A stretch of DNA of 64,000 nt, from NCBI RefSeq assembly GCF_028657195.3, contig NZ_JANCPR020000011.1, positions 124,001-188,000 on the forward strand, written 5' to 3'. The notes under the pieces were generated by a model. That model saw only the letters and a program-made list of their open reading frames with translations, was not told the origin of the DNA and ran no database searches. Every line of letters starts with the position of its first letter. The stretch's first letter is position 1. Source of the stretch: Streptomyces iconiensis (GTDB lineage: Bacteria > Actinomycetota > Actinomycetes > Streptomycetales > Streptomycetaceae). A program made the translations under genes and the position numbers. Shown here in pieces: positions 36,001 to 43,149 of this stretch.

Positions 36001-38784
36001 TCCCGACTGCGGCTGAGCGCCCCGCACGCCCCCGACCGGAGCACATCGACCGCGCCCGGGCACACCGGAGCCCACTATCTGGGAGCACAGGGCGCGCTGG
36101 CCGTACTGAAGGCCACCGAAGCCGCCCCGGACAGCGCGAGCCCGGTCGACATCGCGCCCGCGCACATCCCGTCGAGCAGCATCCGCGTCATCCCCGAGAG
36201 GGCGACAGCCCCCGAGCCGGGAGCGACCGAAGCCACCGAAGCCACCGAAGCCACCGAAGCCACCGAAGCCACCGAAGAGGGGAACACGACCCCGCAGTCG
36301 GCCACCACCCGCTACGAGCAGCGCCTCACACCGGTCCCGGCCCGGCCCGTACGGGGGACGGACCCCCCACGTACGGCAGCCAACGGCGTGCTCCTGACCA
36401 ACAGCAACCGCTATGTGAGTGCCCTGTCCTGCCAGGAGACGACAGTCCTCACCACGGACGCCGACCAGGTACCCGACGGCGCCCACGTCGTCGCCGATCT
36501 GGACGATGACGACGAGACGCAACGCGTACTGCGTCTCCTGGACGGCGCCGAACCCACGGTCGCGCTGCTCGTCGACTGCCAGGGGGCGACACGTTCCTGG
36601 CCCTCCGCTCCGGACCCGGCCGTCCAGCGGCTGCACGACCTGCTGCTGCTCACGGTCAAGCACCTGGAGCCCCGCTGGACGCGGACCAGCTCACTGGAGA
36701 TGGTGCTGCCCGGACAGCCGGAGGGACTGCGGCCCCACCCGCACGCGGCTCTGTTCACGGGATTCGTGAAGAGCCTGAGGTGGGAGTACCCCGCCTCACA
36801 GATGTTCGCCCTGCTGACGGACGAGACCGTGCCGGACGCCGTGGCCGGCCTCCTGGCCGCCGAACGGGAGGCGACACGTACGACACCACTCGTGTGGCAC
36901 CTTGAGGGCGTACGCCACGAGGAGACCCTGGTACCCGCACCGCTGCCGGACACGGGCGCACCCCTGCCCCTCACCGACGAGTCGGTCGTGCTGGTCAGCG
37001 GCGGTACGGGCGGCCTCCTCACGGCCATGCTCACCGACCTCGCGCAGCACGCGCGCCCTCGGATCTTCCTCCTGGGCCGCACCGACGTGTCCGAACTCGG
37101 CCCCTGTCAGGACTCGTTCGCCGGTCCGCGTGAGCCCGTCGGACGCCGCGAGATGGTCCGGAAACTCCATCAGGAGGAGGGGCTCCCGCCGCGCTCCGCC
37201 CTCTCCAAGAGCGACCGGCTTCTGCACGCTCGCCAGATACAGGAGACGCTGGAGGAACTCCGGGAGTGCTTCGGACCCGGACGTGTCCACTACCAGTTGT
37301 GCGATCTCCGGGACCAGGGATCCGTCGAGGGAGCCGTCAGCGCGGTCCTGGAGGAGGCAGGGCACGTCAACGCGGTGCTCCACGGTGCCGGTGTCTTCAA
37401 GCCGGGACTGCTCAGGACCGCATCGCTCGTGGACTTCCGGGCGGTCCGTGACACCAAGCTCCTCGGGTACCACCACCTCAAGCAGGCCCTGGCGGCCGAC
37501 CCGCCAGAGCTGTGGTGCAACATCGGATCCGCGGCGGGAACGTACGGAATGGCGGGCGAGCTCGCCTACGCCGGCGCGAACGACTTCCTCGCCGCAGCCT
37601 CCCGGTACGCGGCCGAAGAGGGAGGCAGCGAGCTGACCATCGGCTTCCCTCTGTGGTCCCAGTCCGGGTTCGGCTCCACACCGGTCAACCGCGACTATCT
37701 GGACCGGCAGGGCCTCCTGACCCCCGTCGGCGACGAGGAGGGGACCCGCATCTTCCGTACAGAGATCTCGGAAGCCGTCCCCGGCAGCGTCGGGGCCTAT
37801 CTCGGCGACAGGGAACGCGCGGCATTCGCCGTCCAGTACCCCGGCTACCTGCGGAAACCCGACACCCGGGGATACCTTCTCCCCAGCATCCGCAGCGAGG
37901 CCGGCAGCGACAGCGCCAGGTGGCGGCTGCGCCTCGATCCTGAACGCGACGCGTACCTCGAACATCACCTGGTCGACGGGAAGCCCACGGTCCCCGGCAC
38001 TCTCATGCTGGAGATCGCCGCTGAGGCCGCCGGACGCCTCTTGCCCGACGGCATACCCCACGGCTTCCGTGACGCCCGGTTCGAAGCGTTCATCAAGCCG
38101 TTCGCCGGCCGCCGCCCCCTGGACCTGTACGTCATCGCCACCGTCGAGGAAACCGCGGAACACGCGGCTGAGGGAATCACCTCGGTCGCCGTGACCATCG
38201 AGTCGGACGTCGTCGCCCCTGACGGCCGCACCCTGCGTACGGGGCGAAGGCACTTCCGCACCAAGGTCCTCCTGGGCCCTCCCCGCCCGGCCGGGGACAG
38301 GATGTCGCCTTCGTCGCACGGGGGGCCGGGGAAGCAGGTCGACGACCCCTACTACCAGGCCGGTTCACCGGTACGGCTGAGCAGTATCTTCTCCAACACC
38401 ACGGACGGTCATCACGGGGCCGACGGTGCGGCATGGTCGACGTGGGCTCCCGATTTCGACGGGGCAGAAAAACTTACTGCGATGCGGACCCCCTTCCTCA
38501 TGCTGTGTGCCGCGTCCAGGACCGTCGCGCTCACACCCGCAGCGGGCGCCGGTCATCCGGTGTACGTGCCGCGCGCCATGGACCGCATCGACCTGTACGT
38601 GCCGGGAGCGAACGACCTCGAACTGACACAGCACTACGACGCCATCAGCCTCAGCACCTCGGGCGACGACCGATTCCGGGCCTGCGGGCCCGACGGCACC
38701 CTCCTCTTCGAACTGTCCGGCGTCACCATGACGTCCCTCGGGAGCGTCGCCGCCGACGGAAGTACGGACAGCACGGCGCCATGA
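33082..38784 (+). CDS. Iterative synthase: FabL-like ER - KS - CLF-like - KR - DH
   Basis: 1,900 residues. (1) 1-255: short-chain reductase with TGGGKGVGR, and Y153-x6-K160 plus RYLAVEYAPHGIRVN, the enoyl-ACP reductase (FabI/FabL) spacing rather than the FabG Y-x3-K. (2) about 278-715: ketosynthase, Cys468 (DTACSSS), His602 (HATGT), His637 (IGHTGWAAG). (3) about 740-1010: second thiolase-like fold with the Cys position replaced (DAGEDST, Glu904), like a chain-length factor. (4) 1048-1066: (ATE)n linker. (5) about 1100-1560: ketoreductase, VSGGTGGL, Ser1483, Tyr1496. (6) about 1600-1890: hot-dog dehydratase with HxxxGxxxxP at His1629/Pro1638. AT, ACP and PPTase are adjacent in the same operon, so a whole fully reducing iterative cycle is encoded. 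No thioesterase is present. Overall architecture is PUFA/enediyne-like; product unknown. Confidence 0.9.
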   Translation: MSREFDGKVALVTGGGKGVGRAVCRLLAERGAHVIVNCFHSEPAARCTAEEIRRGGGAAETIRASVADRDAVAHMFATVEARHGGLDILVNNASRGMGAVGDLHDEDWDKTIAVNLDGSRWCSQHAARLMAPRGGGSIVNLSAAGAGWVIPDYAAGGVAKAAAESLTRYLAVEYAPHGIRVNTASASVIENETLEKFSQSAALRETLVRATPLGRLADETDLAEVVAYLASERSAFITGQTLLADGGLTLCSASFSPSGQVKPLAGPEPRTAASPRSGGDLVAIVGTGMTVPGANSPREFWESVGQSPAAFTEPDDRWPLEHFWSADPEAPDRTYSRVAGFVHDFHPHHLLEEEEEEHGTVADETTRWLRHTLLQAREETSMRPEYRCGLYVGAWPGGSQALAEALIVETLTTRAQLPPEQTAALRTLLSEHYTRAGEEHVLPDRMLQRAARGILEPLTEAVVVDTACSSSLYTADFGAKALLAGECDIAFCGGIEVLDPTACVLFAKLRGLSPTGRVHSLDARADGTLFSDGASMVALKLLSRAQEDGDDIQGVLCGFGAAADGRGKSISAPNPKGQSLAVRRARAVNGTEAGDISWILAHATGTPAGDRSELEALNELAPQDGYLCTSNKADIGHTGWAAGAASLTHAVQAMEHERIPGQSDFVSPPQDISIPRISVPETGRSFPRDDDRPRTVGVSAFGFGGTNGHLLVADRPGQEHQRSVPAAGEEETVLVAWSAHLPGVPSHDDVRRWLGGSGPAPERGFGESYPAPAPADIRLSPRTIQTIDRCQLMAIEVTSRFLGEHGELWNPVRDTTGVFAAHTGIPLRLAEATLRCHADRLSALLKDADPAVAAGGQQVLDRVRGHVPESNEDTQPGVMTNVIASRIAARFDLHGASMTLDAGEDSTPAALKAAERHLHTGELDLALVLALNGNSTSELAALTGHDAEALAEGAFLLAVTTARQARQHDWPVLSRLRLSAPHAPDRSTSTAPGHTGAHYLGAQGALAVLKATEAAPDSASPVDIAPAHIPSSSIRVIPERATAPEPGATEATEATEATEATEATEEGNTTPQSATTRYEQRLTPVPARPVRGTDPPRTAANGVLLTNSNRYVSALSCQETTVLTTDADQVPDGAHVVADLDDDDETQRVLRLLDGAEPTVALLVDCQGATRSWPSAPDPAVQRLHDLLLLTVKHLEPRWTRTSSLEMVLPGQPEGLRPHPHAALFTGFVKSLRWEYPASQMFALLTDETVPDAVAGLLAAEREATRTTPLVWHLEGVRHEETLVPAPLPDTGAPLPLTDESVVLVSGGTGGLLTAMLTDLAQHARPRIFLLGRTDVSELGPCQDSFAGPREPVGRREMVRKLHQEEGLPPRSALSKSDRLLHARQIQETLEELRECFGPGRVHYQLCDLRDQGSVEGAVSAVLEEAGHVNAVLHGAGVFKPGLLRTASLVDFRAVRDTKLLGYHHLKQALAADPPELWCNIGSAAGTYGMAGELAYAGANDFLAAASRYAAEEGGSELTIGFPLWSQSGFGSTPVNRDYLDRQGLLTPVGDEEGTRIFRTEISEAVPGSVGAYLGDRERAAFAVQYPGYLRKPDTRGYLLPSIRSEAGSDSARWRLRLDPERDAYLEHHLVDGKPTVPGTLMLEIAAEAAGRLLPDGIPHGFRDARFEAFIKPFAGRRPLDLYVIATVEETAEHAAEGITSVAVTIESDVVAPDGRTLRTGRRHFRTKVLLGPPRPAGDRMSPSSHGGPGKQVDDPYYQAGSPVRLSSIFSNTTDGHHGADGAAWSTWAPDFDGAEKLTAMRTPFLMLCAASRTVALTPAAGAGHPVYVPRAMDRIDLYVPGANDLELTQHYDAISLSTSGDDRFRACGPDGTLLFELSGVTMTSLGSVAADGSTDSTAP
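36223..36276 (+). repeat. 9-bp in-frame tandem repeat coding the Ala-Thr-Glu linker
   Basis: Six copies of GC(G/C)ACCGAA in tandem encode ATE repeats between the CLF-like and KR regions of the synthase. Being in frame, copy-number changes would lengthen or shorten the linker without breaking the protein. Confidence 0.92.
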
Positions 38785-39437
38785 GTGCGACGACATACGC
38801 GGCGGCCGTACCCGGCATCCACGTCTGGGCCGTCGACCTGCGGCCGTCCCTGGCCACGTGCGAGCGTCTGTCCGTCCTGTCGGCTGAGGAACAGGAGCGC
38901 TTCTCCCGGTATCGCCTGCACCGTCCCGCCTACGAGTTCGGCCTGACGAGAGCCGCCCTCCGGCACATCACGGGACGGCGCCTCGGTATGGAGGCCGAGA
39001 CGGTGCCTCTGGACAGCACCTGCGGGAGCTGCGGGCATCCTCATGGGCGCCCGCGCGTACCGGGCCTGTCCGTATCGGTCTCCCGCACGAGGGGCAAAGC
39101 ACTCATCGCCCTCGCACCGTCCGGAACCCCCGTCGGTGTCGACGTCGAAGTCCTCGCCCCCTGTCTCCCCGGCGTGAGCGAGACGGCCGGCACCCACCGC
39201 CCGACGTGGGTGCGGAAGGAGGCTTACGCGAAAGCGTGCGACCTGGCCCCTGCTCCGGGGCAGGTCAGGCTGCTGCCCTTCCACCGGGCCGTGGCCACGG
39301 GGAACCCCTCACTGCACATGACCGAGCTGGACCTGCCCGGGAACCAGTACGACACGTGGGTGGCCGCGCTGGCCGCCTCGTCCACCGATGAGCCCCACGT
39401 CAGAAAGTGGTACTGGCGCCCCGCGTCCACGGGGTGA
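38781..39437 (+). CDS. Sfp-type 4'-phosphopantetheinyl transferase
   Basis: 218 residues. The paired Mg/CoA motifs are GVDVEVL (about residue 117) and WVRKEAYAKA (about 145), and the N-terminal region LSAEEQERFSRYR and TRAALRHI follows the Sfp/Gsp family. It transfers phosphopantetheine to ACP Ser, most likely Ser403 of the AT-ACP protein. ATG overlaps the synthase stop as ATGA, so a dedicated PPTase is produced with the synthase. A cysteine pair CGSCGHPHGRP lies near residue 76, common in actinomycete members. Confidence 0.92.
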   Translation: MSATTYAAAVPGIHVWAVDLRPSLATCERLSVLSAEEQERFSRYRLHRPAYEFGLTRAALRHITGRRLGMEAETVPLDSTCGSCGHPHGRPRVPGLSVSVSRTRGKALIALAPSGTPVGVDVEVLAPCLPGVSETAGTHRPTWVRKEAYAKACDLAPAPGQVRLLPFHRAVATGNPSLHMTELDLPGNQYDTWVAALAASSTDEPHVRKWYWRPASTG

Positions 39438-39460
39438 AAGCCGACGGCTGACCGTTTCCA

Positions 39461-39476
39461 CCCCGCCTTCGCGGGG
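39461..39476 (+). terminator. Short terminator hairpin after the synthase operon
   Basis: CCCCGC (39461-39466) pairs with GCGGGG (39471-39476) around CTTC, 24 bases after the PPTase stop. No T-run follows. Confidence 0.45.
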
Positions 39477-39561
39477 GCATTCCACCGGCAACTCGCTGCT
39501 CGCCGTACAGCTGTCCGGTGCGCTGCGCAGGGCCGGGCTCCCCCGAGCCGCGGGGCCGCCG

Positions 39562-39609
39562 GCCGAGCCGGGCGGCAGCCGAGCCGGGCAGCGGCCGAGC
39601 CGGGCGGCG
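39562..39609. repeat. 16-bp tandem repeat, three copies
   Basis: GCCGAGCCGGGCGGCA and two variants of it follow each other at 39562, 39578 and 39594, next to the cupin gene stop (39617). Confidence 0.85.
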
Positions 39610-39616
39610 GCCCCGC

Positions 39617-40012
39617 TCAGGGTGTGAGGGAGTGGCCCGTGGTGGTGTCCACGTGGGCGGGTACCTCCTCGTGGCGGTCTCCGACGGACGAGGTACCGGT
39701 CGGCTCGAACATCAGGATCGAGGCGCCCTCGGGCGCGTACGGCCTGTGTTCGGTGCCGCGCGGCACGGTGAAGACGGAGCCGGTGGGCAGGGTGACGGAG
39801 CGCTCGCCTTCGGGGTCGCGCAGGCCGATCCGGAGTTCGCCGTCCAGGACGAGGAAGAACTCGTCGGTGTTCTCGTGCACGTGCCAGACGTGTTCGCCAT
39901 GGACCTTGGCGACGCGCGCCTCGTAGTCGTTGACGCGGGTGACGATGCGGGGGCTCCACAGTGCGTCGAAGGAGGCGAGTGCCTGGTCGAGGGCGATGGG
40001 TTCGTTGCTCAT
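39617..40012 (-). CDS. Cupin-domain protein
   Basis: 131 residues with a single cupin barrel: motif 1 HVHENTDEFFLVLDGELRIG (metal ligands His, His, Glu) and motif 2 GSVFTVPRGTEHRPYA (His). It could be a small metalloenzyme or sensor. ATG 40010-40012 follows GAGGA; a far longer open frame upstream on this strand runs antisense to the GlxA gene and is rejected. Divergent from the GlxA-type regulator with 51 bases between starts, so likely controlled by it. Confidence 0.88.
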   Translation of the reverse strand: MSNEPIALDQALASFDALWSPRIVTRVNDYEARVAKVHGEHVWHVHENTDEFFLVLDGELRIGLRDPEGERSVTLPTGSVFTVPRGTEHRPYAPEGASILMFEPTGTSSVGDRHEEVPAHVDTTTGHSLTP

Positions 40013-40063
40013 GCCCGCATCCTCGGCCGTGACGCGCGGCGCCGCGAGTGCTAGAAATCGCAT

Positions 40064-41134
40064 ATGACGCAAGAATCCTCGCAGGCGGCTCCGGCTCCGG
40101 CTTCGCCAGCGGCTTCGGTATCGGCCCCGGCGCCTGCCCCCGTATCGCCGGACGGCGACCGCGCGCACCGCGTCGTCGTGATCGTCGACGAGAACTCCAA
40201 CCCGTTCGAGCTGGGCTGCGCGACGGAGGTGTTCGGGCTGAGCCGCCCCGAACTGGGCCGCGACCTGTACGACTTCACGCTGTGCTCCCCCGCGCCGCAC
40301 ACGGTGATGCGGGACGGGTTCTTCACCCTCACCGGGGTCGCCGAACTGGAGGCGGCCGAGACCGCTGACACGCTGATCGTGCCCAACCGTCCGGACATCG
40401 AGGTGCCGCGCCGCCCGGCCGTACTGGCAACGATCCGGCGGGCACACGCACGCGGGGCGCGGCTGGTGGGCTTCTGCAGCGGCGCCTTCACCCTGGCCGA
40501 GGCCGGCGTGCTGAACGGGCGCAGGGCGACGGCGCACTGGCAGTGGGCCGGCCAGTTCAGGGAACGCTTTCCCGCCGTACACCTCGAACCCGACGTGCTG
40601 TTCGTGGACGACGGCGACATCCTGACGGCGGCGGGCAGCGCGGCGGCGCTCGACCTGGGGCTGCACCTCGTGCGCAGGGACCACGGCGCCGAGGTCGCCA
40701 ACTCGGTCAGCAGGCGCCTGGTGTTCGCCGCGCACCGGGACGGCGGGCAGCGGCAGTTCGTCGAGCGGCCCGTGCCCGACGTGCCCGGCGAGTCGCTGGC
40801 GCCCGTACTGGCCTGGGCGCAGGAGCGGCTGGGCGAGCCCCTCACCGTGGCCGGGCTCGCCGCGCGGGCCGCCGTCAGCCCCGCCACGCTGCACCGGCGC
40901 TTCCGCGCCCAGTTGGGTACGACGCCGCTGGCGTGGCTCAGCGCCGAACGTGTCGCGCTGGCCTGCCGGTTGATCGAACGCGGCGAGGAACGGCTCGACC
41001 TCGTCGCCCGCCGCAGCGGCCTGGGCACGGCCGCGAACCTGCGTGCCAGACTGCGCCGCGAGACGGGCCTCAGCCCGTCCGCCTACCGGGACAGGTTCGG
41101 CACGGGCGGGGGCCGGCTCGCAGGGGCCACCTGA
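40064..41134 (+). CDS. GlxA/FtrA-family regulator (DJ-1/PfpI plus AraC HTH)
   Basis: 356 residues. After an Ala/Pro-rich 30-residue start comes a DJ-1/PfpI-like domain (about 36-205) with the nucleophile-elbow-like GFCSGAF, then a double helix-turn-helix AraC domain (about 250-345; LTVAGLAARAAVSPATLHRRF and RSGLGTAANLRARLRRETGLSPSAYR). Family members activate genes for nitrogen-rich or quaternary-amine catabolism and some regulate development. It probably controls the divergent cupin gene through the 51-base gap. Confidence 0.9.
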   Translation: MTQESSQAAPAPASPAASVSAPAPAPVSPDGDRAHRVVVIVDENSNPFELGCATEVFGLSRPELGRDLYDFTLCSPAPHTVMRDGFFTLTGVAELEAAETADTLIVPNRPDIEVPRRPAVLATIRRAHARGARLVGFCSGAFTLAEAGVLNGRRATAHWQWAGQFRERFPAVHLEPDVLFVDDGDILTAAGSAAALDLGLHLVRRDHGAEVANSVSRRLVFAAHRDGGQRQFVERPVPDVPGESLAPVLAWAQERLGEPLTVAGLAARAAVSPATLHRRFRAQLGTTPLAWLSAERVALACRLIERGEERLDLVARRSGLGTAANLRARLRRETGLSPSAYRDRFGTGGGRLAGAT

Positions 41135-41302
41135 ACGCGGCCCGGCGGACAGGGCCCCGGACAGAGCGCGGCGGACACGGCGGATACAGCGGACACGGAT
41201 GGCCACCAAGGTGCCACGTGCTGGATGTGTACGCGTCAGCCCGTTGTCCTCACGGGACGCTGCAATCTCCCTGACCCCGCGTCAAGAGAGAGGCAGCGCC
41301 CC

Positions 41303-42994
41303 GTGTCCCGTTCGCCGTACGCCTCGCACCACTCCTCCGTACCGTCGTCCGCCCCGGCTCGGCCGTCCGCCCCGGCTCGGTCCTCCGCATCCGCCGAACT
41401 GCGCGCCGCAGCACGGCACATGGGCCGGCGGCGTTTTCTGACCACGACAGGTGCCGCAGCCGCGCTCGCCTTCGCGGTGAACCTGCCCGGTACGGCGCAC
41501 GCTGCCGAGGGCGTGCCCGGGCGGATCTCCAAGGACCCCTTCACGCTGGGCGTCGGCTCGGGCGACCCGCTGCCCGGCTCGGTCCTGTTGTGGACGAGAC
41601 TCGCGCCTTCCCCGTACGAGGTCGGCGGCGGGCTGCCGCGCGACCGGTACACGGTGCGGTGGGAGGTGGCACGCGACGCGCGGTTCCGCCGTACGGTCAG
41701 ACGGGGGACGACGCCCGCGCACCCGGAGTTCAACCACGCGGTGCACGAGGAGGTGAAGGGGCTGGAGCCCGGCACCGACTACTACTACCGCTTCCGCGTC
41801 GGCTCCTGGATCAGCCCGGTCGGCCGTACGCGCACCGCGCCCTCCCCCGGCGCACGGCCCGACAGCGTGCGGTTCGCCATGGTCTCCTGCCAGGCGTACC
41901 ACGACGGCTACTGGACGGCCTACCGCAACCTCGCCGAGGAGGACCTCGACGTGGTGCTGCATCTCGGCGACTACCTGTACGAGTACGCGGTGGACTCGGC
42001 GGGCGGCGCGCGCAAGTACACCGACCGGGTCCTGCCGGGCGTCTTCAACCGGGAGACGACAGGGCTGGAGGACTACCGGCTGCGCTACGCGCTCTACAAG
42101 TCCGACCCCGACCTGATCGCCGCGCACGCAGCGCACCCGTTCGTCGTCACATGGGACGACCACGAGACGGAGAACAACTACGCGGGCGGAACGCCCGAGA
42201 ACGACACGCCGCCCGAGGAGTTCCTGCTGCGCAGGGCCGCCGCCTACCGCGCGTACTGGGAGAACCAGCCGCTGCGGGCGCCGCAGCGGCCCAAGGGCCC
42301 CGACATGGCGCTCTACCGGCGCCTCACCTTCGGACGGCTCGCGCAGTTCGACGTGCTCGACACCCGGCAGTACCGCTCCGACCAGGCGTACGGGGACGGC
42401 TGGCAGCGCCCGGGTCCCGAGTCGGAGGACCCCTCGCGCACCATGACGGGCGCACGGCAGGAGCGGTGGCTCATCGACGGCTGGCGCTCCTCGAAGGCGC
42501 TGTGGAACGTCGTACCGCAGCAGGTGACGTTCGCGCGGCGCCGGGACAGGACAGGCGACGACTACAAGCTGAGCATGGACTCCTGGGACGGCTACCCCGC
42601 TTCCCGCGAGCGCGTCCTGAAGGGCGCCAGGTCGGCGGGGGTCGAGAACCTGATGGTGCTGACGGGCGATGTGCACGTGCACTACGGCTTCGACCTGAAG
42701 GAGAACTTCGAGGACCCCTCCTCGCGCACCATCGGCACCGAGCTGGTGACCACGTCCATTTCGAGCGGCAAGGACGGCGCCGACAAGCCGCCCAACTGGG
42801 GCACCTACATGGCGGCCAACCCGCACATGAAGTTCTACAACGGGCGGCGCGGCTATGTGACCGTCCAGTTGGGACGCGAGCAGGCGCGCGCCGACTTCAA
42901 GACCCTCTCGGCCGTCACCACCCCCGGCGGCGAACTCCGCACGGCGGCCTCGTTCGTCACCGAGGCCGGCAATCCCGGGCTGGTCGAGGTCTGA
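41303..42994 (+). CDS. Tat-exported PhoD-type alkaline phosphatase/phosphodiesterase
   Basis: 563 residues from GTG 41303, chosen for GAGAGAGG 10 bases upstream. The Tat signal is MGRRRFLTTTGAAAALAFAV followed by TAHA. An N-terminal beta domain (GVGSGDPLPGSVLLWTRL) precedes the PhoD metallophosphatase with VSCQAY, LHLGDYLYEY, WDDHETENNY and GDVHVHYGFDL, giving the Fe/Ca ligands. It releases phosphate from phosphoesters outside the cell. I see no clear PHO-box heptamer repeats upstream. Confidence 0.93.
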   Translation: MSRSPYASHHSSVPSSAPARPSAPARSSASAELRAAARHMGRRRFLTTTGAAAALAFAVNLPGTAHAAEGVPGRISKDPFTLGVGSGDPLPGSVLLWTRLAPSPYEVGGGLPRDRYTVRWEVARDARFRRTVRRGTTPAHPEFNHAVHEEVKGLEPGTDYYYRFRVGSWISPVGRTRTAPSPGARPDSVRFAMVSCQAYHDGYWTAYRNLAEEDLDVVLHLGDYLYEYAVDSAGGARKYTDRVLPGVFNRETTGLEDYRLRYALYKSDPDLIAAHAAHPFVVTWDDHETENNYAGGTPENDTPPEEFLLRRAAAYRAYWENQPLRAPQRPKGPDMALYRRLTFGRLAQFDVLDTRQYRSDQAYGDGWQRPGPESEDPSRTMTGARQERWLIDGWRSSKALWNVVPQQVTFARRRDRTGDDYKLSMDSWDGYPASRERVLKGARSAGVENLMVLTGDVHVHYGFDLKENFEDPSSRTIGTELVTTSISSGKDGADKPPNWGTYMAANPHMKFYNGRRGYVTVQLGREQARADFKTLSAVTTPGGELRTAASFVTEAGNPGLVEV

Positions 42995-43039
42995 TCCGCA
43001 TACGTACGGCCGGGGGACGGGGAGCGCGACACCCGGGAA

Positions 43040-43104
43040 TTTCCCACATGTTACTCATGCGTTCCTCACCCCCGGCTGGTGACAATTCCGACTACCCATT
43101 TCCC
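43040..43104 (+). promoter_or_regulatory. Possible regulator-binding region of the lanthipeptide operon
   Basis: TTTCCC occurs at 43040-43045 and 43099-43104, 59 bases apart, upstream of the synthetase start (43150) in a relatively AT-rich zone. AmfR/RamR-type regulators bind repeated sites in such promoters, but I cannot confirm that these are the sites. Confidence 0.3.
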
Positions 43105-43149
43105 GACCCGTGTAGCAGTCTTGTCCCGTGCTGCTCGTGAGAGGGGAAA

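Noticed and set aside
34618..36663. 681-codon minus-strand frame inside the synthase gene
   Set aside because: Opposite a continuous, motif-rich KS-CLF region. The repeated Gly-Phe stretch is the reverse reading of the ATE repeat.
40013..41209. Upstream extension of the cupin gene
   Set aside because: Antisense to the GlxA-type regulator. ATG at 40012 with GAGGA gives a normal single cupin.
41135..41302. PHO box in front of the PhoD-type gene
   Set aside because: No repeated GTTCACC-like heptamers could be found, despite the phosphatase function.
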